Positions 31,539-42,702 of a stretch of 64,000 bases of DNA are shown here, piece by piece. The notes beneath the pieces are model-generated. The model searched no databases. It saw only the letters and a program-made list of their open reading frames with translations, and had not been told where the DNA came from. Position 1 is the first letter of the stretch. Every line of letters starts with the position of its first letter. Source of the stretch: Diacronema lutheri (lineage: Eukaryota > Haptophyta > Pavlovophyceae > Pavlovales > Pavlovaceae). A program made the translations under genes and the position numbers. The DNA lies in the NCBI GenBank assembly GCA_019448385.1, contig JAGTXO010000019.1, positions 62,001-126,000 on the forward strand, read 5' to 3'.

Positions 31539-34500
31539 TCAGCCGCTGCTCATCTGGTCGCGGGTGTGCCGCCAGCCCTCGCTGCCGACATTGCCCGACC
31601 CTCGCCTGCCGGTGGGCCCGCCGCCTTGCTGCGCGGAGCCGCGGCGCGGGCTGGAGCCGCGCCGTGGGTAGCTGCCCTCGACGACGCGCGCGTTGCTCGC
31701 CGCGTTGCGCTCCGCCTCCGCGCCCGAGCCGGCACGCTGCGTGAACTCGGTTTGTGCAAGGCGCTCGAGGTGCTTTGCAATCCCCGTCTGGAGGTCGACG
31801 AGGTGGGTAAGCTGCGCGCGGCGGGAGGGCGAGGCGGGCGGGCGGGGGGGGGGGGGGGGGGGGGGGGGAGTGAGCGGCGCGGCGCGGCGCGGCGCGGCGG
31901 AGGCGCGGCGGCGGCAGCGGTGCGGCGGCAGCGGTGCGGTGCGGCTGCGCACCCTCCGCTCGAGGTCTGACATCATCGAGATCTCGAAGCGGTTCTGCGA
32001 GGCGCGCGCGCTCCACGAGGCGATGGCCGGGCGCATCTCGGCCTCGACCATCTGCAGCCGCGCGGGGTGGCGATCGGCGAAGGCCTGCAGCTCGTTCCAG
32101 TACTTTGGCGTGGCGTCGGTGAGCACCTCGCCCTGCTCGACCTCGAGGGCGAGCGCGGCGTCGACGGCCTTCTGCATGCGCAGCGCGCCGGCGCGCTGCT
32201 CGGCGACCCACGCGGAGAAGCGCTGCGCCTCCTCCGCCACGTCGCGCTGCACCTCCGTCTGCTTGGCCTCGACGTCCGCCTTAATCTCCTCGGCGTGCGT
32301 GATCGCGACCTGCATGACCATCTCGTGCGAGCCGATCGGCACGCCGCGCGTGCGCAGCAGCGCGCGCACGATGGGCTGGTCGGGCCCGTTCTCGCGCTCG
32401 GCGTCGTCGAGCGCCGTGTTGCCGAACCGGTCCTCGGCGGCCACGTTGACGCCCGGCTGCTCGAGCAGCAGCGTGCACGCGGCCGTGCGCGCGTTGGACG
32501 CGGCGAGGTGGAGCGGTGTGCGCTTGTCGTAGTCGGCCACGTTGACCGCGCAGCGATGGCGGATGAGGCGCGAGAGCGTGTCGAGGTCGTCGGCGGCGGC
32601 GGCGTAGCACATGTGCAGCGCCGCGTCGAAGGTGCCCATGTGCGCGCCGTGCTCCATCAGCAGCCGCGAGCAGTCCTCGTGCCCGTGCCGGAACGAGTCC
32701 TGCAGCGGCGTGCGGCCGCGCCGGTCGATCGCGTTCACGTCCGCCTTGGCGCCGATCAGCAGCCGCGCGGCGGGCAGGTTGCCGACGGCGGCGGCGACGT
32801 GCAACGCCGTGCGCGCCTCGTAGTTGTCCGCCGCAAAGTCCGTCTGGAAGCGCGTGAGGAAGCGCAGCTCCTCGAGCCGCTTCGGCTCGGCGGCGCAGAA
32901 GCAGAGCTGCTCGGAGAGGCCCGACGTGTCGCGGAACGCGCCGTGCCGGTGGAGGAGCTCGGCGGCGGCGAGCTTGCGGTGGCGGAGCGCGTCGGCGAGC
33001 GGCGTGCCGTCGAAACGGTCCTTGACGTTCACGTCCGCCTGCGCGACGATGAGCAGCTCGATCACCTGCAGGTGGCCCTCGCACGCCGCGAGGTGGAGCG
33101 GCCGGCGCTTGTCGTAGTCGCCGCGGTTCACATCGATGCGGTTGGACGAGAGGATGCGCTGGATCTTGCCGAGGTCGCCCTTCGCCGCCGCCTCGCACAG
33201 CCGCACGACGTGCATGTCCTCGCGCCGCTTCTTCGCCGTCTTGATCACCTGCGCGCCCAACGCGACGGCGGAGGCGGCGCGGCGGCGGCGCGGCCGTGGC
33301 GGCGCATGAGCGGCGGCGCGGCGCGGCGCGTAACGGCGCGTAACGGCGCGTAACGGCGCGTAACGGCGCGCAACGGCGCGCAACGGCGCGCAACGGCGCG
33401 CAACGGCGCGCAACGGCGCTCACGCGCTGAATCGCCTCCTCCTCGGTGTGCGCGACGGCGTTGGCCTGCGAGTTGACGGCCGAGCCGGCGGCGGACGCGG
33501 CGTACTGCGACTCGGTCTCTGTGAGGGCCGAGCCGAGGATGGACGATTTGGCCGACGCCTTCGACTTGCCCGAGCGGCCGGTGAGCATGCCTGCAGCGGC
33601 CGCGTGTGGGCGTGGCAGCGTGCCGAGCAGCACGCCGCGCGCGCGCGTCAGCGTGCGCGGCGCGCGGCACGCGCCCTGGCGCGCGCGCGCGCGCGCGCGC
33701 GCGGGCGCGCACCATCGTATTGCAGCATGGCGTTGTCCATCACCTTGTCCTCCTGCAGCGGGAAGGTCTTCAAGAGGATGCGGTAGTTTGCCGTCGAGAG
33801 CACGAAGACGTGCGTCTCCACATCTGACGCGGTGCGCCCATTGTTAAAGTGGCGGATGCCAAAGACGAAGGGCAGCTCGCCGACGGTATCGCCGGCGATC
33901 GCGATCTGCAGGTCGTCGTCGTCGTCGCCCGCGCTGCCTGACGCGCCGGCCGCGCCCTGCCACAGCTCGACGGAGCCCGACTCGACGAGGAGGAGCTCCT
34001 TGCACACGTCGCCCTCGCGGAAGAGCTGCGTCTCGGGCTCGAGCGCGCGCTCGCGCAGCAGCGACGAGAGGCGGTCCATGAAGGCATCGGAGCAGCCGCG
34101 CAGCAGCTTCGCCTCGCCGACGAGCTGCCGGTTCGTGTGCCGGCTCACTTCGATCTGCAGCGCGATCGGCATCGCGTTCGCGATGTCCTCGTCGCGCACC
34201 GACGAGAAGGACGCGTCGCGCAGCCGCGCGTGGAAGAAGCCCTCGACGTGCGCCTTGAGCTCGGCGGGCACGTCGATGTGCGTGAGGTACGCGTGGACGA
34301 GCTCGAGCTGGCTGCGCTTCGTGACGATCTCGTCGTCCTGCTTCATCACGAGCGCCGAGATCTGGCCGACGGTCCACGCGTAGATGGTCATCGAGCCGAT
34401 GAGCATCCCGACGTACGCGGCGATCTCGACGTAGTTGGTCGGCAGGTGGTTGATGCCGAGGCCCGAGAGCATCGCGAGCGACAGGTTGAGCGCGACCGCG

Positions 34501-37500
34501 TACCGGCGCACGAGCATCCACGCGTTCGAGTAGGCGTTGGACAAGAAGTCGTTCGCGTCGGTCGCGCCCGCATCGTGGAAGAGGCCGTTGAACTGCGCGG
34601 GCCACGTGCGCGTGTACGTCGGGTCGGCGGGCGGTCCGTCGCTCAGCTCGAGCGTCGAGACGCCATCGTACTCGAAGCCGAGCAGGTTCCACATGCACGC
34701 GGCGAAGTGCGCGGCGAGAAGGAGGATGCCGAGGAAGCGCAGCAGGCCGGCGAGCAGGTCGTTGTCCGCCTGCCGCTTCTCCCACGCCGCGTATGCGCGC
34801 CACAGGTAGCGCGCGAGGCCGAGCCGCACGAGTCGGAGCGAGATGACGGTGTGCGCCGGCGCGGAGAGCGCGAGCGCGAAGAAGTTGTGCGGCCAGCTCA
34901 TGAAGACGTCGTAGCTGAACTCGGTGGCCAGGTAGTGCGCGCGGATCTCTACCGGGTCGTAGATGATCACCGACTTTGCGTTCACGAAGGAGGTGTGCAG
35001 CCGCAGGGCGATGCGCAGCACGTAGAAGCAGTCGAGGAAGTGCGAGAGGCCGCTCAGCCAGCCGATCCGGTGCGTCTGCTCCCAGAAGCACAGCACTGCC
35101 GGCTGCGTGAGCACCTCCCACATGAAGCACACGCGGTACAGCCGCTCGAGCAGCCGGTGCGTGCGCGAGACGTGCGAGACGATGAACCACGGCTTGCCCG
35201 CCGCCGTGCGCGCCGGCAGGACGAGCGCCGACTGCGCACCGACGCCACCCGCGCCGCCGCCGCCGCCGCCGCCGCCACCGTCGACGTCGGCGGCGGCGGC
35301 GGCGGCGGTCGCGGCGGTGAGGGCGGCGGCGGCGACCGCCGCCCTCTGCGCCTCGCGCGCCGACGGGCGCAGGCCGAGGCGGTGGCGCAGCCGCTCGCCA
35401 AAGCCGGGCGCAAGCGGCGCGAGCATCGCCGACACCGCCGTGCCCGCCGCCTTGCCCGACTGACGCAGCTGCGCGCTCTGCGCGCGCAGCGCGACAACGA
35501 GCTCGCGCCAGCGCGCGCGCACGCGCACGCCCTCGGCGGCGGTGGCGGCGGTGGCGGCGGCGGTGGCGGCAGCGAAGGCGGCGGCGCACGCGCCCGGCGA
35601 CAGCGGCGCCGCGGCGGCGGCCGCGCCCGACGAGCGGCGCGAGACGCTGCCGCGCGCAGACGCGCCGTGCGACACTCGCACCGCCGCCGAGTCCGACGCG
35701 CCGCCGCCGCCGCCGGCCGAGTTGCGCCGCGAGATCGACTCGAGCGCGCCGGCGGCGGCGCCGAGGACCGAGTTGAGCGAGCCGCGCCGCTTGGACGCGG
35801 TGCGCTCGACCCCGCGCTCGGAGATCTCGAGGTTCAGCTCGTCGAGCGCCCACGCCTCGACGTCCGACCTGCGCACGAGCCGCGGGTCGATCGCGACCGC
35901 GTTGAGGATCAGCGAGACGAGCGTCGCAGAGTCGACCGCCTCGTCGCGCCGCAGCCTGCCCAGGTCGATGCGCATCTGGATCGCGTCGGCGAGCGCGGCC
36001 AAGAAGGGCGCCGAGCTGAGCTGCATGCGTAACGTCTGCTCGACGTGCGCCGGGTGGAGCGCAGATGGCGGGAACATTGAGTGCGAGCCCGTCGGCGCGA
36101 GCGTGCCGCCGGCGGCCGCGTCGGCGTCGGCGGCGTCGTCCTCCGCCGTCGAGTTGCGCGAGACGCGCGAATTGCGCGTGCCGACCGACGTGCCGACCGG
36201 CCCGCCGCCGCCGCCGCCCGCGCCCGACGCGCGCGCCCCTCCGAGCCGAAGCGCGGGCACGAGCTTTGAGCCGCCGCCGCGCACACCGCGCTCGCCGCCC
36301 GCGCGCGCGCGCGAGTCGCCCGAGCCGTCGCCGTCGCCGTCGCGCTCGGCGTCCACGTCGTCGTCCTCGCCCTGCGCGAGGATCCACGAGGCGGCGCCCG
36401 CGAAGAACTGCACCTTGGAGAGCTGCCGGCCCGACCGGCCAACGCTGCCCTCGTCCGTGCCGTACACGCCCGTCGACTTGTCGAAGAGGTGCGTGATGAG
36501 CGACTTGATCTCCTGCCCGCCCATCTCGCCGAGCGACCCCTGCAGCGAGCGCAAGTCGCGCACCTTGATGATGCCGCGGCTGGTCGGGTCGAAGATTTGA
36601 AAGAGCCCCACCATCAGCATGGCCGCCGGCGCGACGGCCGCCTTGAGGTCCTCGCGTGCGGGCTGCGGCGTCGGCGAGGGCGGCGCGCTGCCGCGCGCCG
36701 CGCCGCCGACGAGCGACTTGCGAAGCGTGAGCGGGCTGCGCATGCCGCGCGCGCTGCAGCTCGACCGACCGCCCGGCTCAGCCGCCGCGCCGTCGGCCGC
36801 CGCCGCGCCCGGCCGTGCGGGCGACGGTGCGCCGCTGCCGCCGCCGCCGCCAAACGCGCTGAGCGTCATGTACCGCCGGACGGGGCGCGTCCAGCCGCTG
36901 CGCGTGTGCGAGCCCGAGCCGACGCTCGCGTCGCCCGCCACGGGCTGCGCGTCGCTCATGGCCGACTGGTCGGAGCCGCGCGCCGTGCGGTAGACGCTCT
37001 GGTCGGAGCCGCGCGCCGTGCGGTAGACGCTCTGGTCGGAGCCGCGCGCCGTGCGATAGAGGCTGTAGCTCGACATCTGCGAATCCATTCGGCGCGGCGC
37101 GGCGGGCGGCTCAGTGAAGCCGGCACCGGCCGCCGCGGCGTGGTCGGGTGGGCAGGCAAGCGTGCCGCCCTTGGGGGTGTCGTGCGCGGACGACGTCAGC
37201 GACGAGCCGCGCCGCACCGCGCAGCCGCAGCCGCCATCGCCAGCGGCGGCGCCAACGTCCACGCCGCACGAGGACGCGCGGTGCAGCGCGATCGTCATTG
37301 GCACCACTCTGCTCGTCGCCCACCAGTCGCGCCGCCCACCGTCCGCGCCGCCACCGCCGCCGTCCGCGCCCGCGTGCGGCGTATGCGAGCTCGCGCTCTG
37401 CTGCGACATCGTGCTCCACAAGGACCGCCGCTTGCCGCGCATGCCCGCGCTGGGCCTCGAGCGCCCGTTGCCCGGCCCGGGCGAGGGCGGCGGTTCGTGC

Positions 37501-40500
37501 GCGTCGTGCGTCATTTCGCTCGCGCGCGCGAGTAGCGCCATGAAGCTTGCCGACAAGAAGACGGCCGCGTACCTGCGCGCGCGCGCGGCGCGGCGCGCGC
37601 CGGCGCGCGTGAGCGGCGAGCGGCGCGGCGAGCGGCGCGGCGCGGCGCGGCATGGCGCGCATCGTACCCGACCTGCGAGAGGAAGATGCACACGTTGTGC
37701 TCGTCGTCACCGTCCGACTCCTCGTCGTCATCCGTGCGCGCCGCCGAATCGGAATCTGACGGGCCGCTTGGCCGCGGCGCGCGATCGCCGATGGCAAAGC
37801 TCGCCATCAACCCGCCGATCATGCTGCTCACGGACGCGCGCGCCGAGCGGCGCGGCGCGCGCGTCCCGCTGCTGGCGGGGGGGGTGCCACTCTGGCCGAA
37901 GCTGCCGCTGTTGCCGCCGCCCTCCACCGCATCGTCTGCGAGCCGGGCGGCGGAGGGCGCGGCGTCGGCGGCGACCAACGCGCACGCGGTGGCGCTCGGG
38001 CTCACGGCGCTCGGGCTCACGACGCCGCCGCCGCTCGCCGCCTTGGGCGGCGAGATGTTGTCGCCCACGCCGCGGCTGCCGCCCTTGAGCCAGCCGGCCA
38101 GGCTGCGCGACACGTCGGCCGCCGCGCCGCCACCGCCAGCGGCGCCCGCCCGCTTGCCGCGGCGCGGCGCGCGCGGCCGGCGCGGCGCGCGATCGCCGAG
38201 CAGCAGCTTGAGCTCGGCGTAGATCTCGTCGCACGCCGCCTCCGCGTCGTGCGGCGCGAGCTCAAAGTCGGCGACGAGCAGCTGCACGAGCGCGGCGTGC
38301 TCGGCGGCGAGCCGCTCGGCCTTGGCGAGCGCCTTGAAGGCGCCGGGCGCGAGCCGGCGGCCAACGACGAGCGCGAGGGTGGAGAGGGCCTTCTCGGCGC
38401 GGGGCAGCCTGAGCACGAGGCGGATGAACGTCTTGGCCGTCGCCGACGCGTCGGCGGCCGGCGCCGCGGCCGCGCCGGGCGCCAGGAGCGGCGCGGGCGC
38501 GAGCGCGAGCGCGGCGGGCTTCAACTCGCTCGACCCGCGCCGCGCGTGCACGCCCGACCCGCGCCGCGCCACCGGCACGCCCGAGCCGCGCCGCACCGAC
38601 GGCACGCCGCTCTCGGCGTGCCCGCGCGCGCTGCCGCACTCGCCATGGCTGCCGCGTGCGCCGTCCGGTACCTCGTTGTCCGAGTCGTAGTCGGACCAGT
38701 CATCATCGGACATGCTGTCCTGCGAGTCGCCGTCCGAATCGCCGCCCTGGTAGCCATAGCTCTCGATCCAGCGGTCCGTGTGCCGCAGCAGCTGCGTGAA
38801 GAGCGGGCGCGCCGCGCGGTAGAGCAGCCCGATCTCGTCGACGAGCTGCTTGAGCGCAAGGCGCAGCTCGCGCGAGCGGTCGCGCCGGAGGAGCTGAAGC
38901 CGCCGCCGGCGCGCCGCGCGCTCGTTGAGCTTGCGGTTCGTCACGTACATGTCCTGCGCCTTGGCGGCCACGTAGAGCGCGCTCAGCTCGGGGTTGCGCT
39001 CGTGCTGCGGCGGCAGCTTTGCGTTGCACTGCTGCACGAGCAGCGCCGCGCACTCGTTGGACGTCCACAACGCGTCGACGATCGCCGTGTTGCCCCACCG
39101 GTCGCGCGCCTCGACGTCAGCCATCGCGCCGATCAGGAAGTGCGTCGTCGAGATTGAGCCCGCCGCGCATGCGAGGTGCAGCGCCGTGCGCCCGTCGTAG
39201 TCGCCCGCGTCGACCGAGACGCCCGTCTCGACGAGAAAGCGCACGAGGCCGACGTCGCCCGCCGCCGCCGCCTCGCACATCGACTGGAGCATGCTGAGCG
39301 GGTTTGGGCGCGAGCCCGACCGGACGAGCAGCTGCGGCGCGGGGAAGGCAGCGCGCGGCGCGGCGCGGCGCGGCGTGGTGCGCCGACGGCGGTGATCGGG
39401 GGAAGGCGCGCACGCGCGCACGGCGCGCTCGCACGCACGCGCACGCGCGCGTGCGCTGGCGCACCTGCGTGACGAGCGTGCGCTCGGACGTGACGGCGTC
39501 GTCGGCGGGCGTCGCGCCGTTCAAGTCCTGCGCCGACACGTCCGCGAGCTTCGAGACGAGGAACTCGACGACGCGCATGTTGCCCGACGCGGCGGCGAGG
39601 TGGAGCGGCGTGCGCCCATCGTAGTCGCCGAGATTGGCGAGAATGCCGTTCTCGAGCAGCCGGTTGAGACGGTCGAGGTCGCCGCGCCCGGCAGCTTCGC
39701 ACATGAGGTGCGCGGGCTGCGCGACGTCGAGTGCGACGCCCGCCTGCCGGAGCACGTCGAGGACCGTCTCGTGCTTCCCCTCGATCGCGTCCTTGATCGG
39801 TGCTCCGTTCCACCGGTCGCGCACGTTCGGGTCGGCGCCGAGCTGGCAGAGCAGCGCGACGACGCGCGCGTTGCCCTCGGCGCACGCGAGGTGCATCGTC
39901 GTGCGGTTGTCGTAGTCGCCCGCGTTGAGGTTGAGCCCACGCGCCGCGAGCGCGCGGACGGTGTCGACGTCGCCCTCGGACGCGGCGTAGGTCATCTTGG
40001 TGAGTGCCTCATCGTTGCGGTCGTTGAGCGCCTGCCGCACCGTCTCGCGCAGCGCCTCGAACTCGGCGCGCTCGTCGTCGTTCATCGTCGAGTCGGCGAC
40101 CGCGTCGAGGCCGCCGCCGAGGTCCGTGCCGTCGCGCGAGAGCGCGAAATGGCGGAGCAAGTTCTGCACGACGACGTCCGCCTGCTCGGGGTAGGACGTG
40201 ATGATGTCGTCAAAATCGGAGACGGAGAGCACCAGGAGCGTCACCTCGGATGCGCCCGACGCGACGACGGTGTACGGCTGGACGATGCCCAGGATGAAGG
40301 CGATCTCGCCGACGATCGGCGCGTTGCCCAGGTCGGAGCGGATCGTCGCGATGTGCGCGTCGCCCTTGCGTACGTGCAGCGTGCCCGACGTGCACCAGAG
40401 GAGCTCGCGGCTGCCGTCGCCGCGGTCGAAGAGCATCTCGAGGGGCATCACGTACCGCTCCTTGAGCACCATCACCAGCTGGTTGAGGAACTGCGCGTTG

Positions 40501-41840
40501 CAGCCGTGGAAGACCCACGCGTGCTCGATCTGCGCGTGGTACCGCGCCGACGCGACGCGCAGCCGGAGCGAGAGGGGCAGCTGCAAGAAGATGGCCTCCG
40601 TGCCGCTCGACTGCTTGCGGTGCTGGAACTCAAAGTGCGCGAGCATCTTGCGCGCGACCGTCGGCGGCAGCCTGCGGCGCACGGCGTACTCTTCGACGGC
40701 CTTGAGCAGCTCCTTGAACTTGACCGTGTTCTCGTCGGTGCGCACGAGGTAGTGGAAGAGCGTGCCGAGCACGAAGGCGTAAAAGACGATCTGCACGAGG
40801 ATGATCAGGCAGCCAAACCAAATCTCCGACTGCTTGACTAGCGTGATGCTCCCGTACCCCATCGACGCGACGCCCGACCACGCCATGTACTGCGCCATCA
40901 TGTACGAGCGCACGGCGGTCGTGCGCGTCGGGTCGAAGAGGCCGGGCACGCCGACATGCATGTCATACTGCGCGGTCCACGAGGGGAGGTGGAACGCGGT
41001 GCGGTCCGGCGTCACCGACGAGATGATCCACCACACGCAGCCCACCCAGTGCGGCACGGAGAAGACGACGAGCGCAAACTTGAAGATGGCGAAGACCGTC
41101 ACGTTGGTCGTCAGGTCGGCGTTGAGCTGCGCCATGTACTCGCCGAGGTCGCGCAGCCGGATGAGGCGGAAGAGCTGCGCGAGCTGCCACGGCCACACCA
41201 ATCCCGCGCGCAGCTGCGCCACCCGCCCCGCCGCGAGCGAGAAGATCGTCACCAGGTCGACCACGAGCCGCGAGACGGTGTACGCCGCGCCCTCGCGCAC
41301 GTCCGCCTGCCCAAACGCGCGCGGCGCGGCGTCGGCCATCGCGTGGTGCTCGAGCGCGTAGGCGCGGAACTCACGGCGCACCGCGTACACCACGCACACC
41401 ACCTCGAACAGGTCGACCGCCACGTCAAGCACGATCGGCGCGAGGAGCGACGCGAAGTCGGCCGGGAACGCGCAGCGCAGCGGGATCGCGAGCTCCTCGT
41501 ACGTGAGCGTCGGGAGGCGAAGGAGCTTGTAGTACCGCTGCAGGCGCTGATCAAACTTGACCTGCGCCTCCATCCGCGACCGCTCCTCGCCCACTTCCTC
41601 CGCGTCGTCCTCGCCCGCGACGAGCACGGCACGCCACTGCACGCGCGCCGCCTGCGCGCCGCCGCCGCCCGCCCGCCGGCCCTCGCCGCGTCGCAAAATT
41701 CCGCGCGTTTTGGCGGAAGAGGCGGCACTGGCGTGGCGCAGGCCGGCGATTCGTCCCACCCACGTGCCCGCCAGCGCCGCGTGCGCCGCGTGCGCCGCGT
41801 CCGCGACGCCGCGCCGGCGCGGGCTACTGGGCCCCTGCAT
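31539..41840 (-). CDS. tandem double cyclic-nucleotide-gated-like channel with ankyrin repeats
   Basis: Six exons read leftward: 41840-39465, 39331-37668, 37572-33713, 33590-33424, 33248-31953 and 31811-31539. All phases agree and give 3,211 aa without a stop. Order: module 1 channel, CNBD-like domain, ankyrin repeats; long linker; EF-hand-like pair; module 2 channel, CNBD-like domain, ankyrin repeats; Ser/Gly/Arg-rich tail. The family is the voltage-sensor/CNBD superfamily (CNG, KCNH, plant AKT-like), which conducts K+ or mixed cations across a membrane. The join between modules is intron 37667-37573 (donor GTACGATGC, acceptor GCGCAG), phase 2 on both sides. If that intron were not used, module 1 would end at 37511 after an Arg/Ala run and module 2 would start at an internal Met near 37540, giving two adjacent genes. 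I favour one gene, with moderate certainty. Confidence 0.7.
31844..31868. repeat. poly-G tract (25 nt)
   Basis: Lies in the last intron of the minus-strand channel gene; on the coding strand it is poly-C about 30 nt before the acceptor at 31812. Confidence 0.95.
33325..33420 (-). repeat. 10-bp minisatellite in channel-gene intron
   Basis: Nine to ten GGCGCGTAAC/GGCGCGCAAC units in the intron just upstream of the module 2 ankyrin exon; the first four carry TAAC and the rest CAAC. Confidence 0.9.
37668..41840 (-). other. channel module 1: voltage-sensor remnant, GYG pore, CNBD, ankyrins
   Basis: Hydrophobic segments: residues about 131-154 (LAPIVLDVAVDLFEVVCVV, S2-like), 188-202 (SRLVVDLVTIFSL, S3-like), an S4-like stretch with few charges (QLAQLFRLIRLRDL), S5 (VFAIFKFALVVFSVPHW) and S6 (WFGCLIILVQIVFYAFVL). 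The pore WSGVASMGYGSITLV has the K+ filter GYG at residues 328-330. A clear S1 is not visible. A CNBD-like fold spans about nt 40540-40180 (VGEIAFILGIVQPYTVVAS). Ankyrin repeats run from about 39975 to 39090 (YDNRTTMHLACAEGNARVVA, YDGRTPLHLAAASGNMRVVE, YDGRTALHLACAAG). A long Ser/Ala/acidic linker follows. Confidence 0.82.
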
Positions 41841-42702
41841 GCCGGCGTCGCGGCGTGCTTTTTATAACCCCTGCTCGGAGTCGCATTCTTGCGAAACCGC
41901 CCTTTCGGCCGACTGCGTCCTATACCCGCAAATCATTGGAAAATGACCCGTCGGCGAGTGCTACCTATACATACTAACGACGCTTACAGGCGGGTCAGCA
42001 GGAGGGGCGCGCACGGGGCCGAGGCTGGACAAACGGAGCGAGCGAAAGGGCGCACGCAACATCAGGCCGAAATCAGGGCGTCGACCCTGTGCACGCCGGC
42101 AGCGGGAACGGCCGGGACGGCAAGGACGTGGCAGGACGCGTCATGGGCGGACACCCACACACGCCTAGCCACCCCTCGCCGGCCCCCGCCGGCCGCCGCC
42201 GCCGTCGCCGCGCCGGAAGCAGAGGCCGTCCACACCGCCGCAGGCGTTTAGCGCGAGTAGGGTGCATCTGCACGTGGCGCCATGCTGGCCCATGCACGAC
42301 GAGCGGAGCGTTTGAGCGCGCGCCGGGCTCGCGGCCTCGCGCGGTGCACGAGAGGGTGCAAAGGAGGGGAAAGCCTAGACCGTGTGAATTGGCCGCGGCC
42401 ACTTGCCGACGCGGCCGCGCGTCGGCACGCCCGGCGAGCGCAGCGCGGGGGGCGGCGCGGCGCGCGGCCGTGCCCGGCGCGGCCCGCACGGCACGACGGC
42501 CGCAGTCTGACAAGGCCCCGCGTGGTAGATCCGAGGTCCGCCGGCTCGAGGCCCGTCATGGCGCGGCCTGGCGGAATGGCGGCAAGGTGCGGACGGGGCG
42601 GCCCGCGGCCAGTTGCTAGTACGCGAGAACCTGGACTGGCTTGGGCGTAACGGACATTCAGCAAGGCGATCGATCGTCAAGGTCACCCGGAACTCGCAAC
42701 GG
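41841..42702. other. divergent intergenic region with R2 repeat
   Basis: 862 bases between the starts of the double-channel gene and the OSCA/TMEM63 gene. It must hold both promoters. An R2 copy lies at 42072-42136, followed by a GCC-rich stretch. The first 200 bases are less GC-rich. No TATA box or gene is obvious. Confidence 0.5.
42072..42136 (+). repeat. dispersed repeat R2, copy 3
   Basis: AATCAGGGCGTCGACCCTGT, GCACGCCGGCAGCGGGA and GACGGCAAGGACGTGGCAGG match the 25.57- and 20.81-kb copies almost base for base, although the copies are 17-21 kb apart. Confidence 0.8.

Larger units (their letters stand above)
31539..37572 (-). other. channel module 2: EF-hand-like pair, six-helix channel, CNBD, ankyrins
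   Basis: Near 36610-36370 an EF-hand-like pair reads FQIFDPTSRGIIKVRDLRSL and HLFDKSTGVYGTDEG. The channel spans about 35180-34310: S1 LYRVCFMWEVLTQPAVL, S2/S3 region SHFLDCFYVLRIAL, S4 with spaced Arg (SLRLVRLGLARYLWR), S5 FLGILLLAAHFAACMWNLL, pore SLAMLSGLGINHLPTN and S6 AAYVGMLIGSMTIYAWTV. The filter is GLG, not GYG. The CNBD-like fold follows (LFREGDVCKELLLVESGSV, VGELPFVFGIRHF), but the usual phosphate-binding Arg-Ala pair is not evident, so ligand binding is doubtful. Ankyrin repeats run over about 33190-32350 (YDKRRPLHLAACEGHLQVIE, YDKRTPLHLAASNARTAACT). Confidence 0.8.

Noticed and set aside
37511-37667. Stop at 37511 as the end of channel module 1
   Set aside because: The frame from 37667 onward is an Arg/Ala/Pro run typical of intron read-through here, and a phase-matched acceptor at 37573 continues the protein. 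Kept only as an alternative.
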